The notes: generated by a model from the letters alone, not told the origin. A stretch of 64,000 nt of DNA from Castanea sativa (GCF_040712315.1 NC_134015.1:21701614-21765613); one strand, 5' to 3'; counted from the first letter of the stretch, positions 19,758 to 32,174 are shown. A program made the numbers and translations.

Positions 19758-20997
19758 CATAGTATTAGTTTAAAAATTCATCCTTTTTTTGAATTGTAAT
19801 AAACTATATCAGGCGTTGTTAACGGGTGTTCTTATGGAATTTTTAATTAATTATTTTTTTAAAACATTAATATCATTTTTATGAAAAATATAAAAAAATT
19901 AATTACTTTTTTTTCTCATAAAAAGGTTCTAAAAATATTTTCTATGGGTTGAAGACATCTATTAACTTTTCCTAACCATATTTTCTAAGGAAAAAAAAGG
20001 CTTTTAAGGTTACTTGCTTAAAGCAGAAGTCTTAGTCTTCGTTGAGTAGCTCCTCCACGAGTACTAACCAGATCATAGTAAAAGGATTAATGCATGCATG
20101 TCAAAGCATTGAAATTAAAAGGTGCTCATGAAAAATATGGCAATTTTAATAAAAAATCATCATTGCCCAAAGGTACACTTTTAAAAATAAAATAGTTTTC
20201 CTTATCTGGTGACACTGGCAGCTCTACTTGCATGTGAGGGTGGTCCTCACTTGTCAAAAAAAAAAATTATATATGCAAAAAAAATTTATATAATTCTTAA
20301 ATTATGAATAGTACTCGTGGCACACAAATTATAAGTTACAAACGCGTTTTTCTGTACAAGTTGGTCCGTGAACAATGCACGAAGCTAGGAAAAAAACGTA
20401 AACGCATGGACAAAGACGCTATGCAAACGCACACTTATAAGTTGATACCAAACACACTCATAGTATTAGTTTAAAATTTCATCCTTTTATTGAATTGTAA
20501 TAAACTATATCAGGCGTTGTTAACGGGTGCTCTTATAGAATTTTTGATTAATTATTTAAAAAAAAATTAATATCATTTTTATGAAAAATATTAAAAAAAT
20601 TAATTACTTTTTTTTTCTCATAAAAAGTTTCTAAAAATATTTTTTATACAAATGGCCTGAAGACATCTCTTAACTTTTCCTAACCATATTTTCTAGAAAA
20701 TAAAAATAAAAAGGCTATTAAGGTTACTTGCTTAAGGCAGAAGTCTTAGTCTTCATTGAGTCGTTCCTCCACGTGTACTAACCAGATCATAGTAAAAGGA
20801 GTAATGCATGCATGTGAAAGCATTGAAATTAAAAGTTGCTCATGAAAAATATGGCAATTTTAATCAAAAATCATCTTTGCCCAAAGGTACACTTTTAAAA
20901 ATAAATATTTCTCCTTGTCTGGTGACACTGGCGGCTCTACTTGTATGTGAGGGTGGTCCTCACTTGCCAAAAAAAAAAGTTATATATGCAAAAAAGA
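19600..20997 (+). repeat. Tandem duplication, two copies about 700 bp apart
   Basis: The word 'acaaacgcgtttttc' lies at 19640 and 20340 (offset 700), and 'ggtgacactggc' at 20208 and 20921 (offset 713), with near-identical order between. Copies run at about 19600-20275 and 20300-20995 and have diverged by substitutions and small indels. No coding content. Confidence 0.85.
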
Positions 20998-21049
20998 AAA
21001 ATTATATAAAAAATTATTTTAAATTAATATACTCTAGGGCCACCAAATT

Positions 21050-21053
<4 letters not shown>

Positions 21054-21085
<32 letters not shown>
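21054..21085. repeat. (TA)n microsatellite
   Basis: A run of about 16 TA units. AT-rich sequence with further A/T runs continues on both sides. Confidence 0.9.
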
Positions 21086-21086
<1 letters not shown>

Positions 21087-21194
21087 TTTTAAAAAATATA
21101 TTATTTACTAAATTAACCTATTTTGATCACCCTAATAAAAATGTTGAACACTTTTACTTGAGACTCATAAGAATTTGAGTTCAATAAATATAAT

Positions 21195-21356
21195 AGTAAT
21201 GCTACATTCATAACATTTTCATAATAAATCTTATGTGGTAAGTTATTACTAATTCTAATTTAGGTTCAATATTGACATGTTTTACCCACTAATAACAAGC
21301 TAACAACTTGTTGTATAAGATTTGTTATGAAATTGTTGTGGTCACTTTATTATTCT
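21195..21356. mobile_element. Mutator-type MITE, divergent copy
   Basis: It starts 'taatgctacattcataacat' and ends 'gttatgaaattgttgtgg', a diverged relative of the MITE at 44112-44292. Target duplications were not recognised. Confidence 0.45.
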
Positions 21357-21548
21357 CATATCAGCATTTTCAATTTGCACTTTATCTTTTATTAGTCTAT
21401 TTTTTTTTTCATTGTTAAAACAAAAAATTGTAATATTTCATGTATTTGCCAGTTTTTTTTTTTTTTTTTCGTGATGGTAATATATTCACATTGTCTCTTT
21501 ATTAAATTTGGTTAATGATCACCCTAAAAAAAATTTCTAAAGTCGCCA

Positions 21549-22670
21549 GTGACACTCATTTTGCTACTTAGAATTAATCAGTTTCTTTTATTGGGACGGG
21601 TCAAATAAGCTGTGACAAGTATGACATATCTGCTTTTTTTTTTTTTTTAATAATTTTATGGGAGACATATCTGCTATAGGCATGATTCCAAATGAGAACA
21701 AAAGGGTGATATGGGTATGGGGTGTTAATCATGTGATATAACTTGCTTTCCCAGTTTGGCTCCATCTCCATGTTACCTACAATTATCTCAAACTTTTCAC
21801 CTATGCCTGCCTTTAATACTTTAAACCTTTGAACACCATAAACTATGGCCTCAGTGCTTCCCCTTAATTACATTTTATATAATTAGGTAACAAAAAAGAT
21901 ATAAATATATAATTTCCAAGCAGTCTCGAGAACTATATATACTAAAACTAAAGAATTATTCTAACTTTTATTTAAATAAAATTAAAAATATATATATTGT
22001 TAGACATATTATAACCCAAATAGCCCATACCAATTGTAGGCCCATGTACTTGTAGAACAAGCATATTAATCTTATATTAGTCTATGGTTAGGGTTAGTCA
22101 AGTATTCTCTAGTATATAAACCACGAATGTCTGGTGACACTCATTTTGCTACATAGAATTAATAAGCTTCTTTTATTGAGACGGGTCAAATAAGGCGTGA
22201 CAAGTTTGACATATTTGCTATTGGCATGATTCCAAATGAGAACAACAGGGCGATATGGGTATGGGTGTGAATCATGTGATATATAACTTGCTTTCTCAGC
22301 TTGGCTCCATCTCCATGTTACCTACAATTATCTCAAACTTTTCACCTATGCCTGCCTTTAATACTTTAAACCTTTGAACACCATAAACTATGGCCTCAGT
22401 GCTTCCCCTTAATTACATTTTATATAATTAGGTAACAAAAGATAAATAAAGATATAATTTCCAAGCACTCTCGAGAACTATATATACAAAAACTAAAAAA
22501 TTATTCTAACTTTTATTTAAATAAAATTAAAAATATATATATTGTTAGACATATTATAGCCCAACTAGCCCATACCAATTGTAGGCTCATATACTTGTAG
22601 AACAAGCATATTAATCTTAGATTAGTCTATGGTTAGGGTTAGTCAAGTATTCTCTAGTATATAAACCCTA
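21549..22670 (+). repeat. Second tandem duplication, about 545-585 bp period
   Basis: 'gacactcattttgctac' occurs at 21551 and 22136, and 'tctatggttagggttagtca' at 22081 and 22626. The two copies (about 21549-22124 and 22134-22670) keep the same order, including 'ggcatgattccaaatgagaa' and 'ccatctccatgttacctac'. Recent duplication of non-coding DNA; the second half may continue in flanking single-copy sequence. Confidence 0.85.
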
Positions 22671-22764
22671 CATTAAGTTTATTGTAACACAAACACTTAA
22701 TATAATAATTTGTAGTTGTTAAGAGCTTTCTCACTATGATGGTAGGACGTTAGGTTGAACTATG

Positions 22765-23081
22765 GGTCCGTTTGGAAACAACTTATTTTGCTGAAAACTG
22801 AAAAAAGTATAGCAAAATAATTTTTAGATGTTTAAATAGTATTGTGGGACCCATTTTTAGTTAAAATTTTAGTGAGAAAAGATGTTTGTGGGTTCCATGA
22901 ACAGTGCATGAGACCCACTAACAATGCCATTCTAGTGAAATGTGTGGACATTCAAAGTGGTAGTGGGTCCCATGCACAGTGCACGGGACCCACTGGCAGG
23001 TATGTGTTCACGTGCTTCTAGTAAAAAAAAAAAGAAACGCAGACGCAAAATGCGCTATTTTTCATCTGAATCCAAACCACA
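22765..23081 (+). mobile_element. hAT-like MITE
   Basis: It begins 'gggtccgtttggaaacaact' and ends 'ctgaatccaaaccacac'. Interior words 'cttattttgctgaaaactg' and 'catgaacagtgcatgagacc' are diagnostic for this family in the window. No ORF. Confidence 0.6.
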
Positions 23082-23084
23082 CAT

Positions 23085-23970
23085 ATTTAAACCTTTGTGT
23101 GTGCACTCTCTTTTATACTTCTGCTCATCATTCAATTATCACACACAATCACACAACAACTTTCACATATATAAAAATAAAAAACTAAAGAAATAATAAT
23201 TGACAACATTATTTCCAAGAAAAGTTTAAAAAGAATATTAACTCTCAAAATATCGATCCGCACATATAATATCACACAAATTATTCTAAAAGAAGAAGAA
23301 GAAGAAGAAGAAGAAGTGAAACAATCTATGGGGGAGACTTTTTTTTGCTAAACAATCTATGGGGGAAGACTTGTTAATGATACTCATCTTTATTATCATA
23401 GATTTATGTTTTTGTCCTAAAGGTGGAGATAGGAAAGGTTCTTTATATTTTCTTCTTTCGAGTTGGCAAAAATGGTCTTCAAAATTTTTTTATTTTCCCT
23501 TCTTAATTTAAAGGTCCTTTTCAACGACGTTGGAATTTAGATTCAAACACATATAATGTGAGATTGAGGCATGAGGCGTGGCAATTTTAGAGTGAGAGAA
23601 AAATCTAGTCATATATCCAAATATCCTTTTTGGGGCAGGAGGTCAGTCATTTTCCACTAGAAAGACGGGAACTTTATTAATTATTATCCACACATCTTTC
23701 TTCTATAACGGTACAAACGTATTGTACGAACACAACAAGATGTATGATTATATTATGGGGTAAAGCGCACCTACTTGCCGTGCAACTATCTTCTTCGCCC
23801 TTTTCCGGCCTTGTTTTTATTTCCTGTTCTGGCCATGTTATGTAGGGCCCATAATGTGAATTATTGTTTCCGACCTCCTTTCTCTGCCCATGCTCTCCCC
23901 TCCATTTTAATATTTTAAGGTGTATTTGGAAGTGTGGATTTTAAAAAGAATGAAAAAAAAAAAAAAAAAA
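23085..23970. other. Gene-free stretch
   Basis: AT-rich with a (GAA)n/(AGA)n run at 23288-23316 and a short local duplication of 'caatctatgggggagactt' at 23323 and 23354. No gene is supported. Confidence 0.55.
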
Positions 23971-23971
23971 A

Positions 23972-24147
23972 GGTGCTACGTCTACAATATTTTTACAACA
24001 AATCATAGGTGATTAGTTATTATTGGTTCAAATTTGAACCTAATACTAAAATTACTTTTTTGCCCCAACAATAACAACCAGTAACATCCTGCCACTTAGG
24101 ATTTGTTGTAAAAATGTTGTAAAAATGTTGTGGACATATCATTTCTC
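23972..24147 (-). mobile_element. Mutator-type MITE between A runs
   Basis: It starts 'ggtgctacgtctacaatatt' and ends 'gttgtggacatatcatttctc', the inverse of the element at 44112-44292, and sits between poly-A runs, which could be its 9-bp A target duplication. Shared centre: 'gttcaaatttgaacc', itself palindromic. Confidence 0.65.
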
Positions 24148-25889
24148 AAAAAAAAAAAAAGAGAAAATGAAGAGGAAATTTTTTTTAGAGGGTGTTTGGT
24201 TGAGAAGGGAAGAGGGAAAAATGATAGTGAAACCCACCTAAGCCCACCAAAAATATTTCTCTTCAAAATGGAGAAAAATCTGATGGGTGAATGACAAAAA
24301 TGTTGTGTTGTGTTGTGTTGTGTTGTTGTTTTTTTTTTTTTTTTTTAATTCCAGATTTAATAACTATTTGATTTTTTATCTCATTTTTTTTTTCATTTGC
24401 TTTCCTGGGCTTCAGTACTCTTGCTAAGTGTTTCTTTTGTTCTCAATCTTTTTTTTTTCTTTTTTGGTTTAGACAGGATTTTTTTTAATAAATTTGGGTG
24501 ATTGTGTTTTTTTTTTTTGAATTTTTTTTTTAAATTAGGCATCATTTTTTAACAATGCATATATATATATATATAAATTTAATTGTAGTAGATAATTACA
24601 ACTCCACTTTAAAAAAAATTAAAATTTTGCTATGTATTTTGAAAATCTAGCAATTAGATTATATATTCTTATGTTCTTGATAATAAATCAAATTTCATAC
24701 CAAGAGAATCTTATTTACTATGCTATTTAATTCATAAACTTATTTTTTAAGTATAATTTTAAACTACAAAATCTTGAAAAATATTTGATTAATGACATAA
24801 CTATTGATCATTGAATTTTGATTTTCTGAAAATTTTGCAAGTATAAAGAATACAAGAAGAAAATTTAATTCAATAGTGAATTTGTCAAAATTCACATCAA
24901 ATAAAAAGTTATTGAATAAATTTGTAGACAAAATTTATCCATAAATTTATCTCATATTTTTAAATGTGTCACTTCAAACCTTATACTCTTATTATCATGA
25001 TAAATAGTTATAAATTATGAAATATTTGAAACCATAAGTGGGGTTTTGTTTGAGACAATAATTAATACTATTTATAAGAGGGTTCCTCTCTTTCAACTGA
25101 ACTTTTATGTGATTCAAAAATACTCCAAAAACTTTAGCTTTAATAGGTAAAAAACTTGAGGACAATCCGGTAAAAATATTTCTCTAATTCCACTTAAAAT
25201 GCCTACAAAATAGGACATTTTCCTACTAATCCGTGTCTTCAAAACAGACTTATTCAAAAAAAAAAATTTTAGGGAAATTATGACAATAGACCAAAAAAAA
25301 ACCGCACGCGCAAAACGCGTGTGATAAGATTGGTAAAAATATATGGGTTTGAATTGGCAACATTTACAATTATGGAATTTAATTTATCATAAGAGTAAAA
25401 CTATAGTTTTTTTTTTTTTTTTTTTTACCTCATCTTTTTGTCTAATTATACCTGTAAATATTAAGTAAGACTACATTCTAGTTCAAAATTCATTATTTGT
25501 TCCCTTAAATCAAGGTGCCTAATCCCTACTAGCATTTTATCACGAGTAGGATTTTCTCGAGTTTTTTAAGAATTTTAAAGTGGGATTATCCTAAAAGCTT
25601 TAGAAAATCATAATCCCATGTAGATGAGTAAAGGATCATCTAGTGTTCTCGTAAGTCAATTAGGAACATTAACAAGGTAAATGGATGAGCTGATCTTGTT
25701 CGTTTCCCGAGACACCTAAGTTTGCAGGGAAAGTGATCCAATTCCCGAGCCCAACAACCAGATGACAACCATTCGGTAAGGATGACCTCCAAATTGGTAA
25801 TCACAATCCATGAAGCAAATGACCTATATCTGCAAGAGTGTATTGGTCTCAAGGCCTAGATATACGTTGTCCCTTAGGGTTTTTGGTTG
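24148..25889. other. Gene-free AT-rich stretch with a Helitron-like end
   Basis: A (TGTTG)n run is at 24300-24325. A perfect hairpin CACGCG-caaaa-CGCGTG (25305-25321), followed by 'tgataagattgg', resembles a Helitron 3' end with a decayed CTRR. A similar 'gcgtgcgataagactaa' occurs at 63592-63608. The 5' end could not be defined. No gene. Confidence 0.5.
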
Positions 25890-25897
25890 GGATGAAA

Positions 25898-26458
25898 TCA
25901 AGGAAGTCAATACCGTACCGGAGGCTGTACCGGTTTGGCCACCGGTACGATATATTTCGGATACCGGTCAATACCGGTGTACCGTTTCGAGTTTACCGCT
26001 ATTTTATACACACACACACACTAAAATCTTTAGAACCATGTTTATAAACATATAATATTTCACTTATATTATAGTAAATATAAAAGTTTATTATAAAATA
26101 TTACCTCAATTCAAAACAAATTATTCATAGTTTTAGACTTTAGTATCAAATAAAAGAAAAAAAAAACACAATATAAAATATAGAAAGCTTAGTTGTTCAT
26201 TGCATACTAAGAAAACAAATAATACTAAGAAGTTAATGTAAATAAGTTACCATTATGCCTTTACAAAAATTCAAAAATTATAAAACTAAAAAAAAAAAAA
26301 AAAAAGCTTTTTTCTGTACCGGCCGGTACGCCAGGTACTGGCCAGTATTGCCCGAAATTGGCCGGTATGGCCGGTACAGCCGGTATTTTTTCCGGTATAA
26401 TATAGAAGTGTACCGGTACCGGTGCACTGGCCGGTACCTGTACGGTATCGGCCACACT
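25898..26458. mobile_element. ACCGGT-rich non-autonomous DNA element
   Basis: Both ends carry dense ATACCGG/CCGGTA words (about 25910-26000 and 26315-26455), including palindromes such as TACCGGCCGGTA and GTACCGGTACCGGT. The centre is AT-rich. Inverted motifs around 'ataccgtac' face each other at the two ends. The 8-mer ggatgaaa flanks it on both sides (25890-25897 and 26459-26466), which fits an 8-bp hAT-type target duplication. No transposase is encoded. The arrays of short words may be subterminal transposase-binding sites. Confidence 0.55.
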
Positions 26459-26639
26459 GGATGAAACAAGAAGCATAGAAAAATAAATGAGAGGAAATTG
26501 ATTTTATGAGTATTTGGTTAGAAAGAATGGGACGATGGAAAATTAGTAGGGTCCAGGTGTTTTCTCCCTTAGCCCAAAAAAATTATATCTCCCAAATTTG
26601 AAGAGAAAATAGAGAGGAAATGAATAATTATAATCAATA

Positions 26640-28195
26640 ACTAAACTACCCTCTTCCTCAGAGACGACCCAAGGGGCGAGCCCACTAGCCCAAAGAAAAA
26701 AAAAAAAAACTTTTAGGCCTCCCTGCCCAAAGAAAAAAAGAGAAAAAAATTTATTGGTTAGCTGCACTTCCTTCTTCCAAAAACTTAGATTATGTTTGAT
26801 AACAGTTTTTGTTTTATATTTTCAAAAACTTGTTTGTGAGAATATTTAAAAAAAAAAAAAATTTCTTGTATTTTTGAAATAAAAAACATGTTTGGTTAGT
26901 TGAAATTAAAAAGATAGTTTTTTGAAAAAAAAATAGTAAATTCTAAAATATGTTGTTATTAGGATTTGAACTCTCAAGCTAATTCATTAAATGAGACAGA
27001 TTCATTAAATTAAATGCATTTTTTCATTGACTTTTAAAAATTTGAAACTGAAAACAATCTTTTGCATATTTTCAATTTCCTTCACAAATTGAGATTTGAG
27101 AACATTTTTTGTTTTTTGTCTATTTTAGGTTGCCAGATAAGTTTTTTAGTTTCAAAAATAAAAATAAAAAATTGTTTTTGGAAACAGAATATAAGGGGAA
27201 AAAGCAATTACCAAACATACCCTTAGACCCCTTCCCTTTAAATTAGCCTAGCCCAATTAGCAACTATCAAACTCAAAAACTTAACCAAAAATAAAAAATA
27301 AAACTTTAAAATAAAAAAAAAATTTCCTAATTAGTCCAATATTAGAATGCTAGCATCAAGTCTTCTAAATAATAAATATTTAGTATTTAGAACACCAAAT
27401 ACCAAAAACACTATTGTGCGAGACATTTCAAATGGTATATTAAAGTAGTAAAAGTAATTTTTGGTTTGCAATTTTTTTTTTTTTGCAACAGCTAATACTC
27501 TTAAGAAATAATATTATATTGTCTTTGTTAGTAGATGATTACATCTTAATGTATTAAGAAATAATAATTTTATGCATTTATCTTGGTTGATATTTAGTAG
27601 ATGATTACACTTCGAAACCCTAACTTGAAATCCAAAGTCCACCCCTGTTCCTCCTCCTTTTACGTGTTGGATCTATTAGATGCTTCTTCTCCTTTCTTTT
27701 TGCTTTCCTAGGCTTGAAGGGCCTTTTTTTTTTTTTTTTTTAGCTTTTCCCTTTTTTTTATTATTATTATTTTGGCGGGCGTGATACAGCATAAAGGTTG
27801 TTGTGGCGTTCTTTTGGGCGTGAAACAGCATGGGCGCTTTCTTTTGTTTTTCTCTTCTTTCTTTCTTTTTTTTTTTTTTTTCTTTTTTCTCTCTTTTTTT
27901 TTTTTTTCTTTTTTCCTTCTAACTAGGCATGATTTTTTTAAAAATCTTTTTGGCATGATTTTTCTTTTTTGATAAATTTGGATGATTGCCTTTTTTTTAT
28001 TTTTTAATTAACCATCATTTTTAACAATGACATATGAATAAATTTATACAAATTCATTTTTTTTCTTCCCTCCACTTTTCTACCGCCAACTAAACACAAA
28101 TAAGGAAAACAAAATCTCTTCTATCCTCGCAAATTTTTATCCTCTCTCCATTTTCTATCCTCTCATTTTTCTACTCCTCTAATCAAACAAACCCT
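26640..28195. repeat. Nested DNA-transposon remnants
   Basis: The segment 27240-27650 is collinear with 32811-33140 and 34045-34080 (for example 'aaataccaaaaacact' and 'ccctaacttgaaatcc'), so both are copies of one non-autonomous element with 'ggggcg' left ends and '(c/t)gcccc(t)' type right ends. A MITE-like block with GTTTGATAACAG ... ACCAAACATACCC ends lies inside at 26787-27221. Long T/C runs fill 27720-27930. No gene. Confidence 0.5.
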
Positions 28196-28500
28196 TAAGT
28201 AGTTTTCTTGTATGTCGCCTAGTTGGGCACAATTGGCACCCTCTTTAACCGCAATAAAGGTTTGGCCTTGGCCAAAGTAGAAAAGTGAATAAAACGGACC
28301 CTTAAGTAGTTTTCTTATGTCTCCTAGTTGGGCACAATTGGTGCCCTCCTTAACAGCAATGATGGAAATGGCCAAAGTAGTTATCTTATATGTCTCCTAG
28401 TTGGGCACAATCGGTGCCCTCCTTAACAGCAATAATGGAAATGGCCAAAGTAGTTATCCTTAACAGCAATAATGGAAATGGCCAAAGTGGAAAAGTGAAT
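28196..28500. repeat. Short tandem repeat cluster around TAGTTGGGCACAATTGG
   Basis: The word 'ctagttgggcacaattggtg', with variants, occurs three times (about 28218, 28323 and 28398), each followed by 'ccctcctttaaccgcaat'-like sequence and 'ggccaaagtag'. A shorter internal repeat of the 'ttaacagcaataatggaaat' word adds a fourth partial unit. Copy lengths vary (about 75-110 bp). Confidence 0.75.
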
Positions 28501-28568
28501 CATGCCATCATAAGAATTATAAATCCTCACTATCTTCAAAAGAGTCAAGTGTAAAAATTCCTATTACT

Positions 28569-28976
28569 TAGAGCATACTCAATAAGGTTGCTAAATTGAT
28601 TAAAAATTCAATTGAGCAACTAATACCCTAAAAACAACTTCTATAGCAAAGAAGACAAAGTTAAAATAATTTAAGTTTGAGTTACATTGAGCTGCTAAAG
28701 ATAGCGGCTCATTGTAGCTTAAAACTCAAAACAAAAAATAATTTTTTAATGTGGGGTGCTAAAAAATAATATTTTAACATGTTAATGGCTGTGATTGTTG
28801 TTTATTGTTTTGGATATTTTATTTTATGTGTTGTTTATATTATTTTTATGTGTTGAATGTTAAGATAAAACCTTTGATGTTGGATGTATTATAAAGTTGG
28901 GTGTTAAAATAGAGAAAGTAGCGTTTTAAATTGCTAAAAACTATATTTTTTAGCTTTCTTACTATGAATGCTCTCT
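28569..28976. mobile_element. Candidate Harbinger-type MITE
   Basis: Left end 'agagcatactcaataaggtt' and right end 'ttactatgaatgctctct' are imperfectly complementary, and the interior has partly palindromic 'gagctgctaaagatagcggctc'. The GAGCAT ends are common in PIF/Harbinger MITEs. A target duplication was not identified. Confidence 0.5.
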
Positions 28977-28979
28977 CCA

Positions 28980-31400
28980 CTTATTCTTAAAAACACTAAC
29001 CTAGGTTATTGAAGTTTCCTGGCCGTGTTACATTGGCAAGACCCTAGTTGTCTTGCCTATTTTAGGTGCTTAAAGGTTTGGCATCACAAGTCTTCATCAC
29101 CAAGGTTGTCATGCAATTTACGACTCATCATCATATGTAATCATTACAACATGCATATGTGTAGTATTATTTAGTAACAAGAAAAAAATGATCATTAATA
29201 GGGTTGTCCATAGACATGGGCAAACTGATCCACCAGAAGAATATGAATCGTATCTCAATCAATTCAATGACTATGATGGTTGACAACAGATTTTCTTCCG
29301 ACCAACAATATTACCAAATTCATGAGGGTTATCACCAAATATAGCAAAGATCTACCACATTTAATGAGATCTTTGCCGAATCTGGCGAGATCTTTGTCAA
29401 ATCTAGCAAGATTTTCACTGGTGAGATCTCCTCAAAATCCGATAAAGATTTGAACATCTCAACCTCTCCTTGTCGTTAGCCAATGTCGATCAAATATGAC
29501 CACCACTAGTGAAAAACTTAATCCGTGGACACCCTAAATTATTACTATTTAATAGCAATTAGAATTTTCTAACCCTAATGGATTTTTTTTTTTTTTGTCA
29601 TCTTTTGTGAACCATTTCCAGGAAATTATTATCTGTAATTTTCTGATATACACGAGACGGCAGGACTACACAGACTCAAAAGATTAATAGGATTTTTTTT
29701 TAAGATTCTTGAACACATGTTCTAAGATTCATGACATGTGTTAAACGAGAGGGATGTGAGAAAAGTGAGGTACTAGTCAATTTGTGTGAAAACTAATAGA
29801 CACTACAGAGATAAAGCATCATACACTCGTGACACATGTAGACTTTCTCAATTTCTAGAGTAAATCCCACTTGGGCATCGGATTCGGAGATGCCACTATT
29901 CCTTTGCTCAAAATAAATTTTATCCAAAAACTGTGAAAATTGCTGTCACGAGTAGCCATGTTGTAAATTACAAAAGGGTAGAAACGTTTAAATATCATCT
30001 CAACAAAAGATTATTAGCATGTCAAAGATCATCCCAAAAATTTCTCTCTTCAAAGAATAATTAAAGAAATCAAAACATTTTTATATTTAACTTTTTAAAA
30101 TTATACATAAATTTTAGAGAAACAAAAATTTAGAAAGAGAATTTCAATAAGCTTAACTAACAAATCATTTTAGTGGGTTCCAATTAGCTCAACGGATAAA
30201 GTCTCTAATAGTTGAATAAGAGATTTGAGGTTTAATCAAAAGCAGCTGCTATAAGTTGAAACTCTCTATAAAAATAAAAATAAAAATCCTTTTAATGTTG
30301 TTATGGAAATTTAAAAATGAAATTCCACAATTTATTAGTTCTATGAATACTGTGATGAACTGAAAAAATTTCTGATTTATCTTGGGGTCCAAATCTTGGT
30401 GCGTATTGAAAAGGAAAACGCAAATTTGAGATGGGCATCAATGGGCTCAGGTGACTCTTGTCCAATCACAACGTGAAGTTTAGTCTTTTCCGTGATTGAG
30501 TGATTGATTTCAGCCCGGCCCGTTTTCAATTCTACAAAGACTGGGCTAGCCTGGATCTGGATGGTTAAGTAAGAGATGAGTAAAATTAGTATCCTTGGGT
30601 TAGCTATTTGAAAACCTGCATTATTATAAGCAACGATTATAAGAGTTGTGTTCTGATTTTGAACACTATTTTTGTAAAACCGTAATTAAAGCGTTTGATA
30701 AAACAATGAAAACATTAAAAAAGTATTGTTGTAGAAAAAAATTGCAAGGTGAAAATGCAATTTTTTAAAAAGCACCCATGAGTTGTAATTTGCAAACATT
30801 TTTTTTTTTTTCCCGCAATTTTTAAAACGCAATTTTCTTTAAAACGTTAAACCCAGCAATCTTTTTGCCTTTGCATTTAAAATCACACTTTTTGTCTACA
30901 AAATCAAAATGGAAAACAAACCATTAATGTCTTCCCCCGTAAGCTAAAGCACTTGCTGTATAGAAGACATCAATAAAACCCAACCCAATTAAAACTCTAA
31001 TATTTCACAAGTTATTAGGTAAATTGGTTGTCAATAATTATTGGTTATAGTTATAAAAACTTTTATATTACACTTTGTCCACATGTGGTTTGCTCAAAAA
31101 ACACTTTACCTACCTGTGATTTAAAAATTAACATTTTACCCACCTGAGATTAACTCTATTTCTCTCCCGTTATCCACCTTGGTTAAAAATATAGGTAAAT
31201 TTGTATTCTTGTTATCTTTTGATGTCTCTCTCTTCTCAAAACATAAAAAAATTAAGTGAAAAAAAATCTAAAAATTAAGTTTTGTAAAAATTAAAACCTA
31301 ACTTTTATAATTTCTTTTCATGTATTAACTTTTAAATCTTTCATTTTAACACATTCCCCTCTTTCTACTGAACACACACACACGTAAACAAAGCCATTTG
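28980..31400. other. Gene-free stretch with a SINE-like copy
   Basis: A run of 'gcgagatctttg'-like repeats lies at 29330-29440. A SINE-like sequence at 30173-30290 has an A-box match TAGCTCAACGG and ends in repeated 'aaaaataaaaat'. No gene could be supported. Confidence 0.5.
30173..30290 (+). mobile_element. SINE-like element with Pol III A box
   Basis: 'tagctcaacgg' fits the A-box consensus TRGYNNANNGG. A decayed B-box-like 'gaggtttaatc' lies about 50 bp on, and an A-rich tail closes the copy. Relatives: 15966-16090, 41098-41190 (minus) and inside the array at 60.4, 61.9 and 63.0 kb. Confidence 0.5.
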
Positions 31401-31410
31401 TGTGTAAAAA

Positions 31411-32174
31411 TGTTAGAATTCCGTATCCGTTGAGAATCCAACCGGGTTGTTATATGGACCCTTGGTTCGAAATTGTTTGCAATGGAATCAGAGCATTCTT
31501 AAAAAAAAAAAATTAACATGGCAGTGCTGAAAATTGCTCTTACTGGTAGAAGCGGTTTGCCAGAGAATACTGTTCGTGTCAAAGGTGGTTCAGTAATCTC
31601 TTTGAATCCCAATTGTACGAGTATGAGAACCGGAGTTATGAACCTTAAAGGAAGTCCTTTTACCTTCTCTTATTCCAATAACTTTTTCGTTTCGTTTGGT
31701 TGCAACATAATAGCAACAATTGAAGAAACTGATGAAGAGATTGTTGGGTGCAAATCTCGTTGTAACACAAGCTTGAAAAACAGAGCACGCAATTCTGGCT
31801 CAGGCTTCAACCACTGCACAAGCTCAATCCCTTTTGGTCTTCAAGCATTTAATGTAGATTTTGTAAGCACAGATAACAAGGTCCTAGAGGGATGCAACTA
31901 TGCTTTTTTATTAGACAACAGTCAGCCAGAGATACTAGAGTCCATTAAAACTCTGGAAAAATTGGGTTTCACTCCTGTGGTGTTGGATTGGCAGATACAT
32001 AACTGGACCAATGGTTGGCGTGAGATGCTCGATTCCTTCAACAATAGACGATATTTCCAGTGTGAATTTGACACTTCAAGTTTCAGTTCTTACGGGGGTG
32101 ACGTGAAATTTTTGCACAACACAATATCAAATCACTGCAACGGAGATTTTCGTAGTGATTTTTGCACAACATAG
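31411..32174 (+). pseudogene. Wall-associated-kinase-like ectodomain pseudogene
   Basis: The open part (31518-32174, 218 codons) matches the extracellular galacturonan-binding region of WAK/WAKL receptor kinases: GSPFTFSYSNNFFVSFGC, CNTSLKNR, LEGCNYAFLLDNSQPEI and TPVVLDWQIHNW, with regularly spaced cysteines. Upstream bases (31411-31517) encode the usual start of this domain (NPTGCYMDPWFEIVCNG) in other frames, separated by an A-run frameshift at 31501-31512. There is no signal peptide, transmembrane helix or kinase domain downstream; a stop follows at 32172. The terminal 'gatttttgcacaacac' is duplicated. It is therefore a fragment, not a working receptor. Intact WAKs link cell wall pectin to the cytoplasm. 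Confidence 0.8.

Noticed and set aside
27772..27972. Phenylalanine/serine-rich ORF
   Set aside because: Translation of long T/C runs, not a protein gene.
28196..28500. CRISPR-like spaced repeats
   Set aside because: The units are variable tandem copies without regular spacers, in a plant nuclear genome.
30173..30290. Possible tRNA gene
   Set aside because: It has an A-box match, but no cloverleaf and a decayed B box; a SINE-like repeat explains it better.
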